DNA from: an uncultured Acidimicrobiales bacterium | Lineage (GTDB): Bacteria > Actinomycetota > Acidimicrobiia > Acidimicrobiales > Aldehydirespiratoraceae | Length of the DNA stretch: 64,000 nt | Direction of reading: 5' to 3' | Assembly (NCBI GenBank): GCA_905480195.1 | Contig: CAJQPN010000003.1 | Span: 1 to 64,000, forward strand | In this document: piece by piece, positions 1-8,174 of the stretch | Layout of the letters: every line of letters begins with the position of its first letter | Numbering within the stretch: the stretch's first letter is position 1 | Position numbers and translations under genes: made by a program | The notes under the pieces: model-generated | The model's database searches: none | What the model saw: only the letters and a program-made list of their open reading frames with translations | What the model was told of the DNA's origin: nothing

Positions 1-1
1 G

Positions 2-85
2 TGTCGGAGGGGGGACTTGAACCCCCACGCCCTTGCGGGCACAGGCACCTTAAGCCTGCGTGTCTGCCAATTCCACCACTCCGAC
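2..85 (-). tRNA. tRNA-Leu, anticodon UAA
   Basis: Read on the minus strand this is a class II tRNA. The acceptor stem GTCGGAG pairs with CTCCGAC at the far end, followed by discriminator A at base 2. The D-arm contains TGGCAGACACG. The anticodon loop CTTAAGG carries UAA between GCAGG and CCTGT. A variable arm closed by GCCC and GGGC follows, then a TTCAAGT T-loop. The long variable arm and A73 are leucine-tRNA features. No CCA is encoded. Confidence 0.95.
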
Positions 86-367
86 GTGGGCATCCACCGG
101 GGCAGATGCGGACCGTAATTCTATCTCCTCCGGGTTGAACCGCCACCTGGGTTCGGCGATCGAAAAAAGCGTCGAGGTGAAGTATCGGTTGCGTTCCCGC
201 GCCATCGGGGAGGGGACGTTCAGGCATCGGCCTCGCAGCCGGAGCCGTCCGGCCCCTGGCGTCGCGATCAGATGCCTACTGGCTCAACAGGAGCCGGTCC
301 GATCGACCCACGCAACAACCCTCAGCACCGACCTCTCCGCTGCACAACCCAACGCACATGGGGCCGA
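86..367. other. Intergenic, no gene recognised
   Basis: A 282-base gap between the tRNA-Leu 5' end and the stop codon of the solute-binding protein. It should hold the tRNA promoter. Long open frames cross it on the plus strand, but they run antisense through the neighbouring lipoprotein gene and have low-complexity Ser/Arg/Ala translations typical of shadow frames. I see no convincing coding or structured element. Confidence 0.5.
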
Positions 368-1873
368 TCAACCCGTGAACAAGCTCAAGTCGAGCGTGCC
401 GTCGGCCCGCACTCGGAGTGCATCCATGTCCTCACCCAAGCCAACCCGAACCTCAAACGTCGCAACCGGCAAAAGGAGACCTTCCTCGAGCAACAGACGC
501 TCCAACGCGCTCACCAGCGACGCCCGCTCGGCAGGATCGGCCTCGGCACGGATTGCGGCCACGAGCGCGCCGCGAGCACCAGCGCTGACACCGAAGAGAT
601 CATCAGGGCCACCTGGATCCGCTAAGGCGAGCCCTGCGCTCTGCGACCAAGAACCGCCCGCAGAGACTATTGGGAACAGCGTCGCGTCACCGTTGGCGAT
701 CGCCGCAGCGAAATCTGACGGTGCCAGGACAATCAACGAAACCTCGATCCCTGCGGCCCTCAACTGGGCCGCAACTTCTGCACCGAGCGGCTCCAGCTCT
801 CCGGTCGGGACATGCACCGTCACAGCTGCAGGCAGCGACGCAGGCGAAGGCTCGAGCGTTCCACTCACATCGAGGCTCCCGTTCGCAACGGTGACAACCA
901 GTTCTTCTGCCCGCAGCGCTGCCAGCGTCGCAACTCGAGACGCTGGCTCGGCGAATCGAGCCGCGATGCCCACGCGAAGGTCGAGTGGCTGCCGGAGGAC
1001 ATCACCAGGCACCTCTGTACCACCGTCGTCGGCTGCCAGCACGGCGAAATCGACGCGACGTGACGCAAGAAGCGCTCCCCCGTTCCCGTCGCTGCGGACG
1101 AGCTCTATCCGATCGATCACAGCAGCAGGATCGACAGCTTCGAGCCAGTTCGGGTCGCTGGTCGCTCGATACGAACCGGTGGTTCTGATCTCGCCGTCGA
1201 CGCTCGTTCCCGTGACGCCGTATCCCGGTGCGGCCAGAAGCTCCAAGAGTGGTTCGTAGGGTGCCTTGAGCGTGATCACCAACGTCTTATCGTCCGGGGC
1301 ATCAAGGCCTACTGCGCTGATGGCCTCGCCTCTCGCGAACTCGGTCCAGCCGTCGATCACCGCCAGCGCGATTACGAGCTGGTCGTACGGTCCTCGATCA
1401 GCGAGCCGCTCGAAACTTGCCTTGACATCACCAGCCGTCAACGCCTCGCCGAGCCCGTCGGCCAGTCCTTCGGGCAGCACGAACGTCCACTCCAGCCGGT
1501 CGTCGGACACAAACCAACGCTCCGCCAATCCTGGCTTCGGCGTTCCATCAGCTGCAATTGCGGTCAAGCCTTCGTGCAAGAGTCCGGCGATGAGACGTGC
1601 ACCCACGGATGCCGGCCCCGCGTCCGCAGGATCGCCCGACCAATTTGTGCCGATTGCCAACCGCAACGTCCGAGTAGTCGTTTCCGACCCGCCGTCTGAC
1701 GCGGTGTCGTCCACCGCTTCCTCAATATCAGCATCTCCGCCAGAGTCCGCACCGAGCGCAGCGGAATCACCAGCTGGCGCTGCAGGCTGATCGCCGAGGG
1801 CCGGTGCGTCCGTCGCACAAGCGGCTGCGAGCACCGACAGCGCAAACACAGCGAAGAGACGGCGCAGACGCAT
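368..1873 (-). CDS. ABC transporter substrate-binding lipoprotein (SBP family 5-like)
   Basis: An extracytoplasmic lipoprotein of about 501 residues. From the chosen ATG it begins MRLRRLFAVFALSVLAAACA, a signal peptide with an LAAAC lipobox; a start five codons upstream would only add an atypical MTCYL. The region after the lipobox is Ala/Gly/Asp rich, then motifs such as LLHEGLTAI, GLAERW and WTFVLPEGL resemble the peptide/nickel-binding SBP_bac_5 fold. The body is shorter than usual for that family (about 520-600). No permease or ATPase gene lies nearby, so it is an orphan and its ligand is unknown. Peptides are the default guess for the family, not a conclusion. Confidence 0.75.
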   Translation of the reverse strand: MRLRRLFAVFALSVLAAACATDAPALGDQPAAPAGDSAALGADSGGDADIEEAVDDTASDGGSETTTRTLRLAIGTNWSGDPADAGPASVGARLIAGLLHEGLTAIAADGTPKPGLAERWFVSDDRLEWTFVLPEGLADGLGEALTAGDVKASFERLADRGPYDQLVIALAVIDGWTEFARGEAISAVGLDAPDDKTLVITLKAPYEPLLELLAAPGYGVTGTSVDGEIRTTGSYRATSDPNWLEAVDPAAVIDRIELVRSDGNGGALLASRRVDFAVLAADDGGTEVPGDVLRQPLDLRVGIAARFAEPASRVATLAALRAEELVVTVANGSLDVSGTLEPSPASLPAAVTVHVPTGELEPLGAEVAAQLRAAGIEVSLIVLAPSDFAAAIANGDATLFPIVSAGGSWSQSAGLALADPGGPDDLFGVSAGARGALVAAIRAEADPAERASLVSALERLLLEEGLLLPVATFEVRVGLGEDMDALRVRADGTLDLSLFTG

Positions 1874-1946
1874 CAGGTAGCAGGTCACGTCTCTTCCATC
1901 GGCTCAATCCAGATTTTTTGCAGTGCGAAGACCACGAATGCTTCGT

Positions 1947-2171
1947 TCAGAAGATCAGACCGTAGGCGACAGAGCTGAAACCGAAGATCAGTGCAGCAAT
2001 CACGGTGATGCGGTCGAGGTTTCGCTCCACAACGGTCGAACCGGCGGCTGCGGCTCCGGCCCCACCACCGAACATGTCGGAGAGGCCTCCGCCCTTCCCG
2101 CTGTGCAGCAGCACGAGAAAAACGAGGACAAGTGCCGAGATCAGATGCAAGGGAGCCACGAGCCAAATCAC
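1947..2171 (-). CDS. secG: Preprotein translocase subunit SecG
   Basis: A 74-residue inner-membrane protein with two hydrophobic segments (about residues 2-21 and 54-73). They are separated by a Gly-rich loop containing GKGGGLSDMFGGG, the SecG signature. SecG stimulates SecYEA-mediated export. It lies 45 bases after tpiA, the conserved tpiA-secG order of many bacteria. The start is GTG (MIWLVAPLH). A TATCCT box lies 7 bases upstream with no Shine-Dalgarno, so it may also be transcribed as a leaderless message from inside the tpiA-secG gap. Confidence 0.93.
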   Translation of the reverse strand: MIWLVAPLHLISALVLVFLVLLHSGKGGGLSDMFGGGAGAAAAGSTVVERNLDRITVIAALIFGFSSVAYGLIF

Positions 2172-2216
2172 AGCCGTGAGGATACCAACTGCGGCGATCC
2201 CTCCGGCAACGCAACT

Positions 2217-3002
2217 TCAGACCTGATAGAGCCGGTACTTCACAATACGGGCGAAGTCATCAGCATCGAGAGAGGCTCCGCCGACGAGCGCGCCATCGAT
2301 GTCGGGCTGCGCCATCAATTCCGGCGTGTTCCCAGGTTTGACCGAACCGCCGTACTGGATCCGAACCGCAGCGGCTGCTTCCGCCCCAAATGTTGCCCCG
2401 ATGCAGGACCGGATATGAGAGCACATCTGCTGCGCGTCGGCCGGCATAGCGGTTTCACCCGTACCGATAGCCCAGACCGGCTCGTAAGCGATCACGAGAT
2501 CGGCGATGGCATCGGCCTTCAGGCCAGAAAGACTGCCCGTCAACTGCTGAGTCACCCGTGCCTCCGCCCGGCCACCAGCCCGCTCGTCAAGCGTCTCACC
2601 GACGCAGACGATAGGGGTCATCCCAGCCCCCAGAACCGCACGAGCCTTGGCATTGACGTCGGCGTCGCTCTCGGCGAACAGTTCGCGACGCTCGGAGTGC
2701 CCGACGATCACATAAGAGACATCCAGCTTCGCGAGCATCGAGGCAGACACCTCACCGGTAAATGCCCCCCGCTCAGCCTCCTGAGTCGTCTGTGCACCGA
2801 GGAAGATCGGAACCTGATCCGCCTGCAAGACCGTCTGCACCGACCGCAGGTCGGTGAACGGTGGATGCACCGAGACATCCACTGCGGCGTAGTCGTCTCG
2901 GTCGATGGCATACGCAAGCTTCTGCACCAACTGGATTGCTTCCAGGTGGTTGTGGTTCATCTTCCAGTTGCCGCTGATTAGCGGGCGTCTGTCAGCCGAC
3001 AT
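2217..3002 (-). CDS. tpiA: Triosephosphate isomerase
   Basis: A 261-residue TIM barrel interconverting dihydroxyacetone phosphate and glyceraldehyde 3-phosphate in the cytoplasm. Visible signatures are the N-terminal SGNWKMN with substrate-binding Asn and Lys, the electrophilic His in VGHSERRE, the catalytic Glu in YEPVWAIGTG, and the phosphate-binding YGGSV and GALVGGASL near the C-terminus. Length is normal. The ATG overlaps the last codons of pgk by 11 bases, so it is probably translationally coupled within a pgk-tpiA-secG glycolytic operon. Confidence 0.97.
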   Translation of the reverse strand: MSADRRPLISGNWKMNHNHLEAIQLVQKLAYAIDRDDYAAVDVSVHPPFTDLRSVQTVLQADQVPIFLGAQTTQEAERGAFTGEVSASMLAKLDVSYVIVGHSERRELFAESDADVNAKARAVLGAGMTPIVCVGETLDERAGGRAEARVTQQLTGSLSGLKADAIADLVIAYEPVWAIGTGETAMPADAQQMCSHIRSCIGATFGAEAAAAVRIQYGGSVKPGNTPELMAQPDIDGALVGGASLDADDFARIVKYRLYQV

Positions 3003-4122
3003 TTGGGGCTCCTCTCAGGGCGGCGAGTCCGGGCAGGTCGCCCTTTTCGATCAATTCGAGCGACGCCCCACCACCGGTGGACACATGGTCCATATCGCGA
3101 TCGACCTTGAACTGTTTGGCGGCCGCAGCGGTGTCGCCGCCACCGACGATGGTAAACGCTCGGGCATCAGCAAGCGCTGCGGCGACAGCCCCTGTGCCGC
3201 CGGAAAAGCGTGGATCTTCAAATACGCCCATCGGTCCGTTCCACAGCACTGTGCCCGCCTCGTGAATGATGTCTCCAAAGAGGGCAGCCGAACCGGGACC
3301 GATATCGACGCCCATCCAACCGTCAGGGATCTCGACCCCGATCTGGCGAACATCACCGCCCGCCTCAGGCTCGAAAAGTTTGCCTCCCGGCCCCATCGCA
3401 GTGACGTCGTAGGGCAGATGAATCGGCTTCGATCCCCCGAGCAAGTCTCGACACGTATCGACCATGTCGTCCTCACAGAGACTCGAGCCGATCGAGTGGC
3501 CCTTCGCCTTTAGAAAAGTGAAACACATGCCGCCACCCACGATCAGAGAGTCGACCGTCTCGAGTAGGACTTCGATAACGGCAAGCTTGTCGCTGACCTT
3601 TGAACCCCCCATGATCGCAACGAATGGGCGACGAGGATTGTTCTTCAAATTTCCCAGCACCTCAACCTCACGGTGCAACAGGCGTCCTGCGGCCGATGGC
3701 AGAAACTGCGGCGGGCCAACGATCGAAGCATGGGCTCGGTGCGAGGCACCGAACGCATCGTTGACGTAGGCGTCGTGGCCTTCGATCAACCGCTGCACGA
3801 AGACCGGATCGTTGACGGTCTCACCCGGATCGAATCGCAGATTCTCCAGCAGCTCCACCTCCGGAACAACGTCGCGAAGCCACTCGCGGACCGGTGCAAC
3901 GCTGAACGCAGGGTCGGGCAAGCTCTGGGGTCGTCCGAGGTGAGTGCAGGCCGTAACCGACGCGCCGGCATCGAGCAGATAGCGAATCGTCGGCAACGCT
4001 GCCCGAATCCGAAGATCATCGGCGATCACACCATTCGAAATGGGTACGTTGAAGTCGGCCCGCATCAGAACCGACTTGCCCTCGAGATCACCAAGATCTT
4101 CCAGGCTCGCTACGTCGCTCAT
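2992..4122 (-). CDS. pgk: Phosphoglycerate kinase
   Basis: A 376-residue glycolytic kinase transferring phosphate from 1,3-bisphosphoglycerate to ADP. I chose the ATG at MSDVASLEDL because VLMRADFNVPI, the canonical N-terminal phosphoglycerate-binding motif, follows about 17 residues later. The frame stays open for 41 more codons upstream without family similarity. Other signatures are HLGRP, GGSKVSDK (hinge/nucleotide site), GPMGVFE and the C-terminal GGGDTAAA followed by STGGGASLE. The gene follows yvcK directly, with a gap of about 120 bases. The gap gene (GAPDH) that usually precedes pgk is absent here. Confidence 0.96.
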   Translation of the reverse strand: MSDVASLEDLGDLEGKSVLMRADFNVPISNGVIADDLRIRAALPTIRYLLDAGASVTACTHLGRPQSLPDPAFSVAPVREWLRDVVPEVELLENLRFDPGETVNDPVFVQRLIEGHDAYVNDAFGASHRAHASIVGPPQFLPSAAGRLLHREVEVLGNLKNNPRRPFVAIMGGSKVSDKLAVIEVLLETVDSLIVGGGMCFTFLKAKGHSIGSSLCEDDMVDTCRDLLGGSKPIHLPYDVTAMGPGGKLFEPEAGGDVRQIGVEIPDGWMGVDIGPGSAALFGDIIHEAGTVLWNGPMGVFEDPRFSGGTGAVAAALADARAFTIVGGGDTAAAAKQFKVDRDMDHVSTGGGASLELIEKGDLPGLAALRGAPNVG

Positions 4123-4241
4123 TGCGCTTTGGTAGCAGCCTGGCAGGCCGTACTCACGGTCCGGGATCGCGTTCTGAAGAAGCGGGTAAAGCCGTTGATT
4201 CCGACACCGACCACTATGGGGCTCTCCTGGGATTGGGGGGC

Positions 4242-5105
4242 TCAACCCGCTGCGATGATGGACACAAGCGCTGCACCAAGCCGTTGCGGGTCATGCACAT
4301 CGGGATCATCACCCGTCAACTCGAACGTCTGGACCTTATCCAGCCAGGCGTCGGGCACAACGACCGAACGGTCGCATACCACCGTGTCAGGCACAATGCC
4401 GTGCCGCACGACCGCTTCGACATGGTCGCTGAGGTCGTAGCCGGCGGTCTCTGCCGTCTCATCGGCGAGGTTGGCGACGTAGATCACCGTGGCCTCCGTA
4501 GCTGCGATCGCGGCAGCGACGCCGGGAACAACCGGCGCCAACACGCTGGTGTACAGCGAACCTGGACCGACGATGATCGCATCAGCTGCAGTGATCGATT
4601 CGACTACCGCCGCCGGGACGGCTGGAGTGCGCGGCGAATACCGGATCGAGTCGATGGCACCGCTCTCACTCACCGCCACCTGCCCCTTCACCGTGCCTCG
4701 TGAGGTGGTGGCGATCAGGTCAACGGGCTCGGCCGTAGCCGGCAACACGCGCCCTCGAGCCCCAACCATCACGCCGAGCAGGTCCATCACGACAACCGGA
4801 TCGGCTTCAAGCTCGAGCATTGCGGCGAGCAGCACGTTGCCGGCCGGATGACCAGCGAGCACACCTGCGCTGAAGCGGTGCTCCAGCGCATCGCTCGCCA
4901 ATCCGTCGGGGGTGAGCGTTGCCAAGCAGCGCCGCATATCGCCGGGCGCAACAATGCCGAGATCGCGCCGGAGCCTCCCGCTCGAACCACCGTCATCAGC
5001 GACTGACACGACACCGGTCAGTGCCCCACAGCGATCGACCAGCGCCTCCAACACCACCGACAGGCCGTGCCCTCCCCCGATCGCAACCACCGTAGGTTCG
5101 GTCAC
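4242..5105 (-). CDS. yvcK: YvcK/CofD-family gluconeogenesis factor
   Basis: A 287-residue protein of the CofD/YvcK fold. Bacillus YvcK binds UDP-sugars and affects cell-wall precursor flux, gluconeogenic growth and morphology. The sequence shows AIGGGHGLSVVLEAL at the N-terminus, SVADDGGSSGRLR, APGDMRRCLATL and later GPGSLYTSVLAP, all YvcK hallmarks. The GTG start forms a GTGA overlap with the rapZ stop, indicating coupling; the 35 codons open upstream lie over rapZ and are not conserved. In many Gram-positives yvcK is followed by whiA, which is missing here. Confidence 0.92.
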   Translation of the reverse strand: MTEPTVVAIGGGHGLSVVLEALVDRCGALTGVVSVADDGGSSGRLRRDLGIVAPGDMRRCLATLTPDGLASDALEHRFSAGVLAGHPAGNVLLAAMLELEADPVVVMDLLGVMVGARGRVLPATAEPVDLIATTSRGTVKGQVAVSESGAIDSIRYSPRTPAVPAAVVESITAADAIIVGPGSLYTSVLAPVVPGVAAAIAATEATVIYVANLADETAETAGYDLSDHVEAVVRHGIVPDTVVCDRSVVVPDAWLDKVQTFELTGDDPDVHDPQRLGAALVSIIAAG

Positions 5106-5965
5106 TTTTCGATATCTCGATGAACGATCGCCGGGGCATGTCCAAGCTTGTCGAGCGATTGTGCCATTTTCTCCGCAATCGCCACGGAACGATGCCGGCC
5201 GCCCGTGCATCCGAAAGCGACCGTGAGATAGGACTTCCCCTCCTGCACATAGAACGGCAGGATCAATGCCAAGAGCCGTTCGAGCCGGGCGAGGAACGCC
5301 CCTGTAACCGGCTGCTCGAGCACATACTCGGCGACGGCGGGGTCGAGGCCGTTTTGAGACCGCAGCTCCTCAACCCAGTGAGGATTAGGAAGGAAACGGC
5401 AGTCGAAGACGAGATCGACGTCGAGTGGAAGGCCGTGCTTGTAGCCAAACGACGTGACCATTGTGCGCATCGCAGTCTCACTGCCGATCGACCCGAAGGC
5501 CTCGTGCATTCGAGCGCGCAACTGGTGGACATTCAGCTCGGTGGTTTCGATCAACAGATCTGCTTCTGCCCGAAGAGGCTCGAGTGCGACACGTTCGGCC
5601 TCGATGACGGCACTGAGGGTCTCGCCCGAGCTGTTGTCAACATCAAAGGGGTGCCGTCGTCGGGTCGACTCGTAGCGGCGGACCAACACCTCCGTCGACG
5701 CATCGAGGAATACGAGCTGGAGCCGCTCGACCTGATGGCGGAGCGCACCAATCAGGGGTACGACTTCGTCGTGGTAGCGGCCTGAGCCGACCACCAACGC
5801 CAGACGGTCGCCGCCGCTGCTCGAGCCGTCGGCCAACTCCGCCACCTTCGGGATGAGTTGCGGTGGAAGGTTGTCCATCACGAACCAACCGAGATCCTCA
5901 AGATTGTCGGCGGCCACGCTGCGACCTGCGCCTGACATCCCTGCGATGACCACTACTTCGCTCAC
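5102..5965 (-). CDS. rapZ: RapZ/YvcJ-family RNase adapter, nucleotide-binding protein
   Basis: A 287-residue P-loop protein. N-terminal GMSGAGRS (residues 9-16) is the Walker A motif, and MDNLPP follows. The C-terminal GCTGGRHRSVAIAE is the RapZ signature. E. coli RapZ directs RNase E to the GlmZ sRNA in amino-sugar control; actinobacterial homologues bind nucleotides but their RNA role is less defined. I chose a GTG start that overlaps the upstream methyltransferase stop as GTGA, which removes an 88-residue Arg-rich extension. The RapZ-YvcK pairing is strongly conserved. Confidence 0.93.
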   Translation of the reverse strand: MSEVVVIAGMSGAGRSVAADNLEDLGWFVMDNLPPQLIPKVAELADGSSSGGDRLALVVGSGRYHDEVVPLIGALRHQVERLQLVFLDASTEVLVRRYESTRRRHPFDVDNSSGETLSAVIEAERVALEPLRAEADLLIETTELNVHQLRARMHEAFGSIGSETAMRTMVTSFGYKHGLPLDVDLVFDCRFLPNPHWVEELRSQNGLDPAVAEYVLEQPVTGAFLARLERLLALILPFYVQEGKSYLTVAFGCTGGRHRSVAIAEKMAQSLDKLGHAPAIVHRDIEK

Positions 5966-6711
5966 GTCATGTCCGATCGTAGTGTCGGTTTCTCTGCGAC
6001 CAGAAGGAGCAAACGCGGTGTGGTCTGCACCACGTCGTGCTCGTACTCCCCTGCTTTGGCGATGAAACCGGGAGGTGGAGCGGGCTCCTCCATGCGAACA
6101 AGCTGAAGGCCTGCGTCGATCAAACCGTTGACGTACCGACCGAGTGGGCGATGCACGAACCGCACGCGGACGTCTTTTTGGACCTCTTCGACCGTAACCG
6201 CCTCGCGCAGGTATGGCCCGATCCGCCAATAGGTCTCAGGCGGATCGATCATGTGGTCGATGATCATGCCGCTCTCAGGTGTCTGGAGGAGCGGGTGATT
6301 CAGAAAGAGCAGTAACCGCCCGCCCGGGCGCAAGACACGAGCGACCTCTTCGAGCGAGGCCTCGAACGCATCGACGTGCTCAAAGACCAGGCACACCACC
6401 ACTGCGTCGAATGACCGATCAAGAACGGGAAGCCCGTCGCTCCTGCCCTGAACGTAGACCGGGCCACCACCACGCTCGACGGCAACCTTGATCTGCGACG
6501 CTGTCGGGTCAAGCCCGATGACGATCGCCCCCTCGGCAGCCGCAGCGCGAGCGATCTGGCCTTCGCCTGCGCCAACGTCGAGGACATCTCGGCGTTTGCC
6601 GAGGTACTTGAGCGCAAGCGGGATGATCTGCTCGACGTATTCAGGGTCGATACCGTCGGTGAACTCCCGCTGCCACCAATCGGCGTGGTCGTCCCAGTGC
6701 GGTTCACTCAT
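5962..6711 (-). CDS. Class I SAM-dependent methyltransferase
   Basis: A 249-residue methyltransferase with motif I DVGAGEGQIARAAAAEG, the acidic end of beta-2 in GLDPTAS, and a motif IV-like FDAVVVCLVFEHVD followed by LRPGGRLLLFLNHPL. This is the Methyltransf_11 pattern. The substrate cannot be read from the sequence. It heads a run of GTGA-coupled genes (methyltransferase, rapZ, yvcK), an unusual first gene for that set; a link to cell-envelope metabolism is only suggested by this context. The ATG start fits, with GAACCGCAC immediately downstream. Confidence 0.85.
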   Translation of the reverse strand: MSEPHWDDHADWWQREFTDGIDPEYVEQIIPLALKYLGKRRDVLDVGAGEGQIARAAAAEGAIVIGLDPTASQIKVAVERGGGPVYVQGRSDGLPVLDRSFDAVVVCLVFEHVDAFEASLEEVARVLRPGGRLLLFLNHPLLQTPESGMIIDHMIDPPETYWRIGPYLREAVTVEEVQKDVRVRFVHRPLGRYVNGLIDAGLQLVRMEEPAPPPGFIAKAGEYEHDVVQTTPRLLLLVAEKPTLRSDMT

Positions 6712-6759
6712 GGTGCAACGATGCCGGAAGGCAGCGGATTTGCGACAAACCCGACGGCA

Positions 6760-8103
6760 TCAGTCATCGAGCGTGATTCGCACGACGGACCGCTCGCCCT
6801 GCATGGCGATCCATAAAGAGCCCGAGCCGACGGCCATCCCCATTGGGCCGCCACGACTCGTACTTCCGAGCGGCGTGCGGCTGAGTACCGTGCCGGTGAC
6901 TCGATCGAGCCGGAGTAGTTCGCCAGCGCTGGTAACCGACACCCAAAGGTCGTCTCGATACACCGCACTCGCTGTCGGGCTCCCTCCGACAAAGAAAGAT
7001 GAACGAACCGCACCCGTTTCCATATCGATGCCGACGACGGTCTGTTCGATGTTGTTGGTCACCCACAAGACGCCAGCATCACCGTAAAGATCAACCGGAC
7101 CGGCACCGACCGTGACCCGATCGATGACAACGAACGTCTCGGAATCGATCTTCACGACCTCGCCGGTATCGACCAGCCCAACCCAGATCCACCGCTCATC
7201 AACTGAGATCCAGACATCGCCCGGGTTGCCGGGCACATCGACCTCGTTGAGAATCTGACCGCTGGCTGGATCGACCTGGGCGACGAACATGTCGTCGGAT
7301 GAGGCGACCACCAACGTATCGCCGAGCTTGGCGACGCCGTCCGGGGCGGGAAAATCAAAGACGCTGACAACAGCATTGGCCACTGCATCGACGCGGACGA
7401 TCTGATCGTCGCTGTAGTTCGTGATCCATACCGCTGAAGGAGTGCGCATGACCCGCGTTGCCCCACTTGCCGCCTTGGTGGCGGCAGTGACTGCATTGGT
7501 GGCGGGATCGACTGCGGCGTAGCCGCCGAACGGCCCGATCACCGCCAGCCCCTGGTTCCCGAGGCTGACGAAGCGGGCATCAGCGGGGACGACGATACGC
7601 CGCATGGCTGAGCCTGCCAGGGCGGGGGGCTGCATGCCGACAAGTTCGGCTTCGAGTTCGCCAATCCGTCGCTCGAGCACTTCGAGTTCGCCCCCGCGTC
7701 TTTCCGGGTCGGTTCCCGCAGGTGTCGAGTTGGCGTCGCCTGCTTCGGCGTCGCGATCACCCGGTGGAGTTGAGAACGCGTCATTGGTGCCGGCAGAACG
7801 CCAGAGAAAGAACAACACGATGATCAACACACCGGCCGTGACAAGACCGCTGATGAACCCGTTTCTCGGCAACGTCACCGTGGACGTGACTTTCGACGGT
7901 TCATGAGCGTCGAAGATCAGTTGGCCAACTTCGGCATCGGTCGAAACGAAGGCTTCGGCGACGGGCGGGCCGGGTGGCGTTGCCGCTGCCGGAACGTCGG
8001 GGTCAAGATCGTCCGAGACGCGGAAGCCATCGGCGACGGTGGCCATCCGCGAATCCGACGCCACTCCCGGTTCGTCCTCTTGCTCTGGCGGTATCTCGGT
8101 CAC
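6760..8103 (-). CDS. Membrane-anchored YVTN-type beta-propeller protein
   Basis: A 447-residue protein from a GTG start with a good Shine-Dalgarno (AGAGGA about 7 bases upstream); a longer frame runs back into uvrC. The first 90 residues are acidic and Pro-rich, followed by one transmembrane helix (FISGLVTAGVLIIVLFFLW). A short heptad-like stretch (LEVLERRIGELEAEL) comes next. The remaining roughly 270 residues are repeats such as VWITNYSDDQIVRVD, DVWISVDERWIWVGL, VLWVTNNIEQTVVGID and LWVSVTSAGELLRLD, i.e. a YVTN/SMP-30-like propeller placed outside the membrane. Function unknown; such repeats usually bind ligands or proteins. No catalytic motif is visible. Confidence 0.75.
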   Translation of the reverse strand: MTEIPPEQEDEPGVASDSRMATVADGFRVSDDLDPDVPAAATPPGPPVAEAFVSTDAEVGQLIFDAHEPSKVTSTVTLPRNGFISGLVTAGVLIIVLFFLWRSAGTNDAFSTPPGDRDAEAGDANSTPAGTDPERRGGELEVLERRIGELEAELVGMQPPALAGSAMRRIVVPADARFVSLGNQGLAVIGPFGGYAAVDPATNAVTAATKAASGATRVMRTPSAVWITNYSDDQIVRVDAVANAVVSVFDFPAPDGVAKLGDTLVVASSDDMFVAQVDPASGQILNEVDVPGNPGDVWISVDERWIWVGLVDTGEVVKIDSETFVVIDRVTVGAGPVDLYGDAGVLWVTNNIEQTVVGIDMETGAVRSSFFVGGSPTASAVYRDDLWVSVTSAGELLRLDRVTGTVLSRTPLGSTSRGGPMGMAVGSGSLWIAMQGERSVVRITLDD

Positions 8104-8174
8104 CGCAAATCCTCTTTCTCCGAACAACTCTGTGAGCGTAGAACCGGCTCCGATGCACGCCGGGGACGTTCCGT

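Noticed and set aside
60-1259. Long plus-strand frame antisense to the solute-binding lipoprotein
   Set aside because: Ser/Arg/Ala-rich translation without any motif; the opposite strand encodes a lipoprotein with a clean signal peptide.
1923-2981. 352-codon plus-strand frame opposite secG and tpiA
   Set aside because: Opposite frames encode two unmistakable enzymes; the translation is His/Arg/Cys-rich with no domain.
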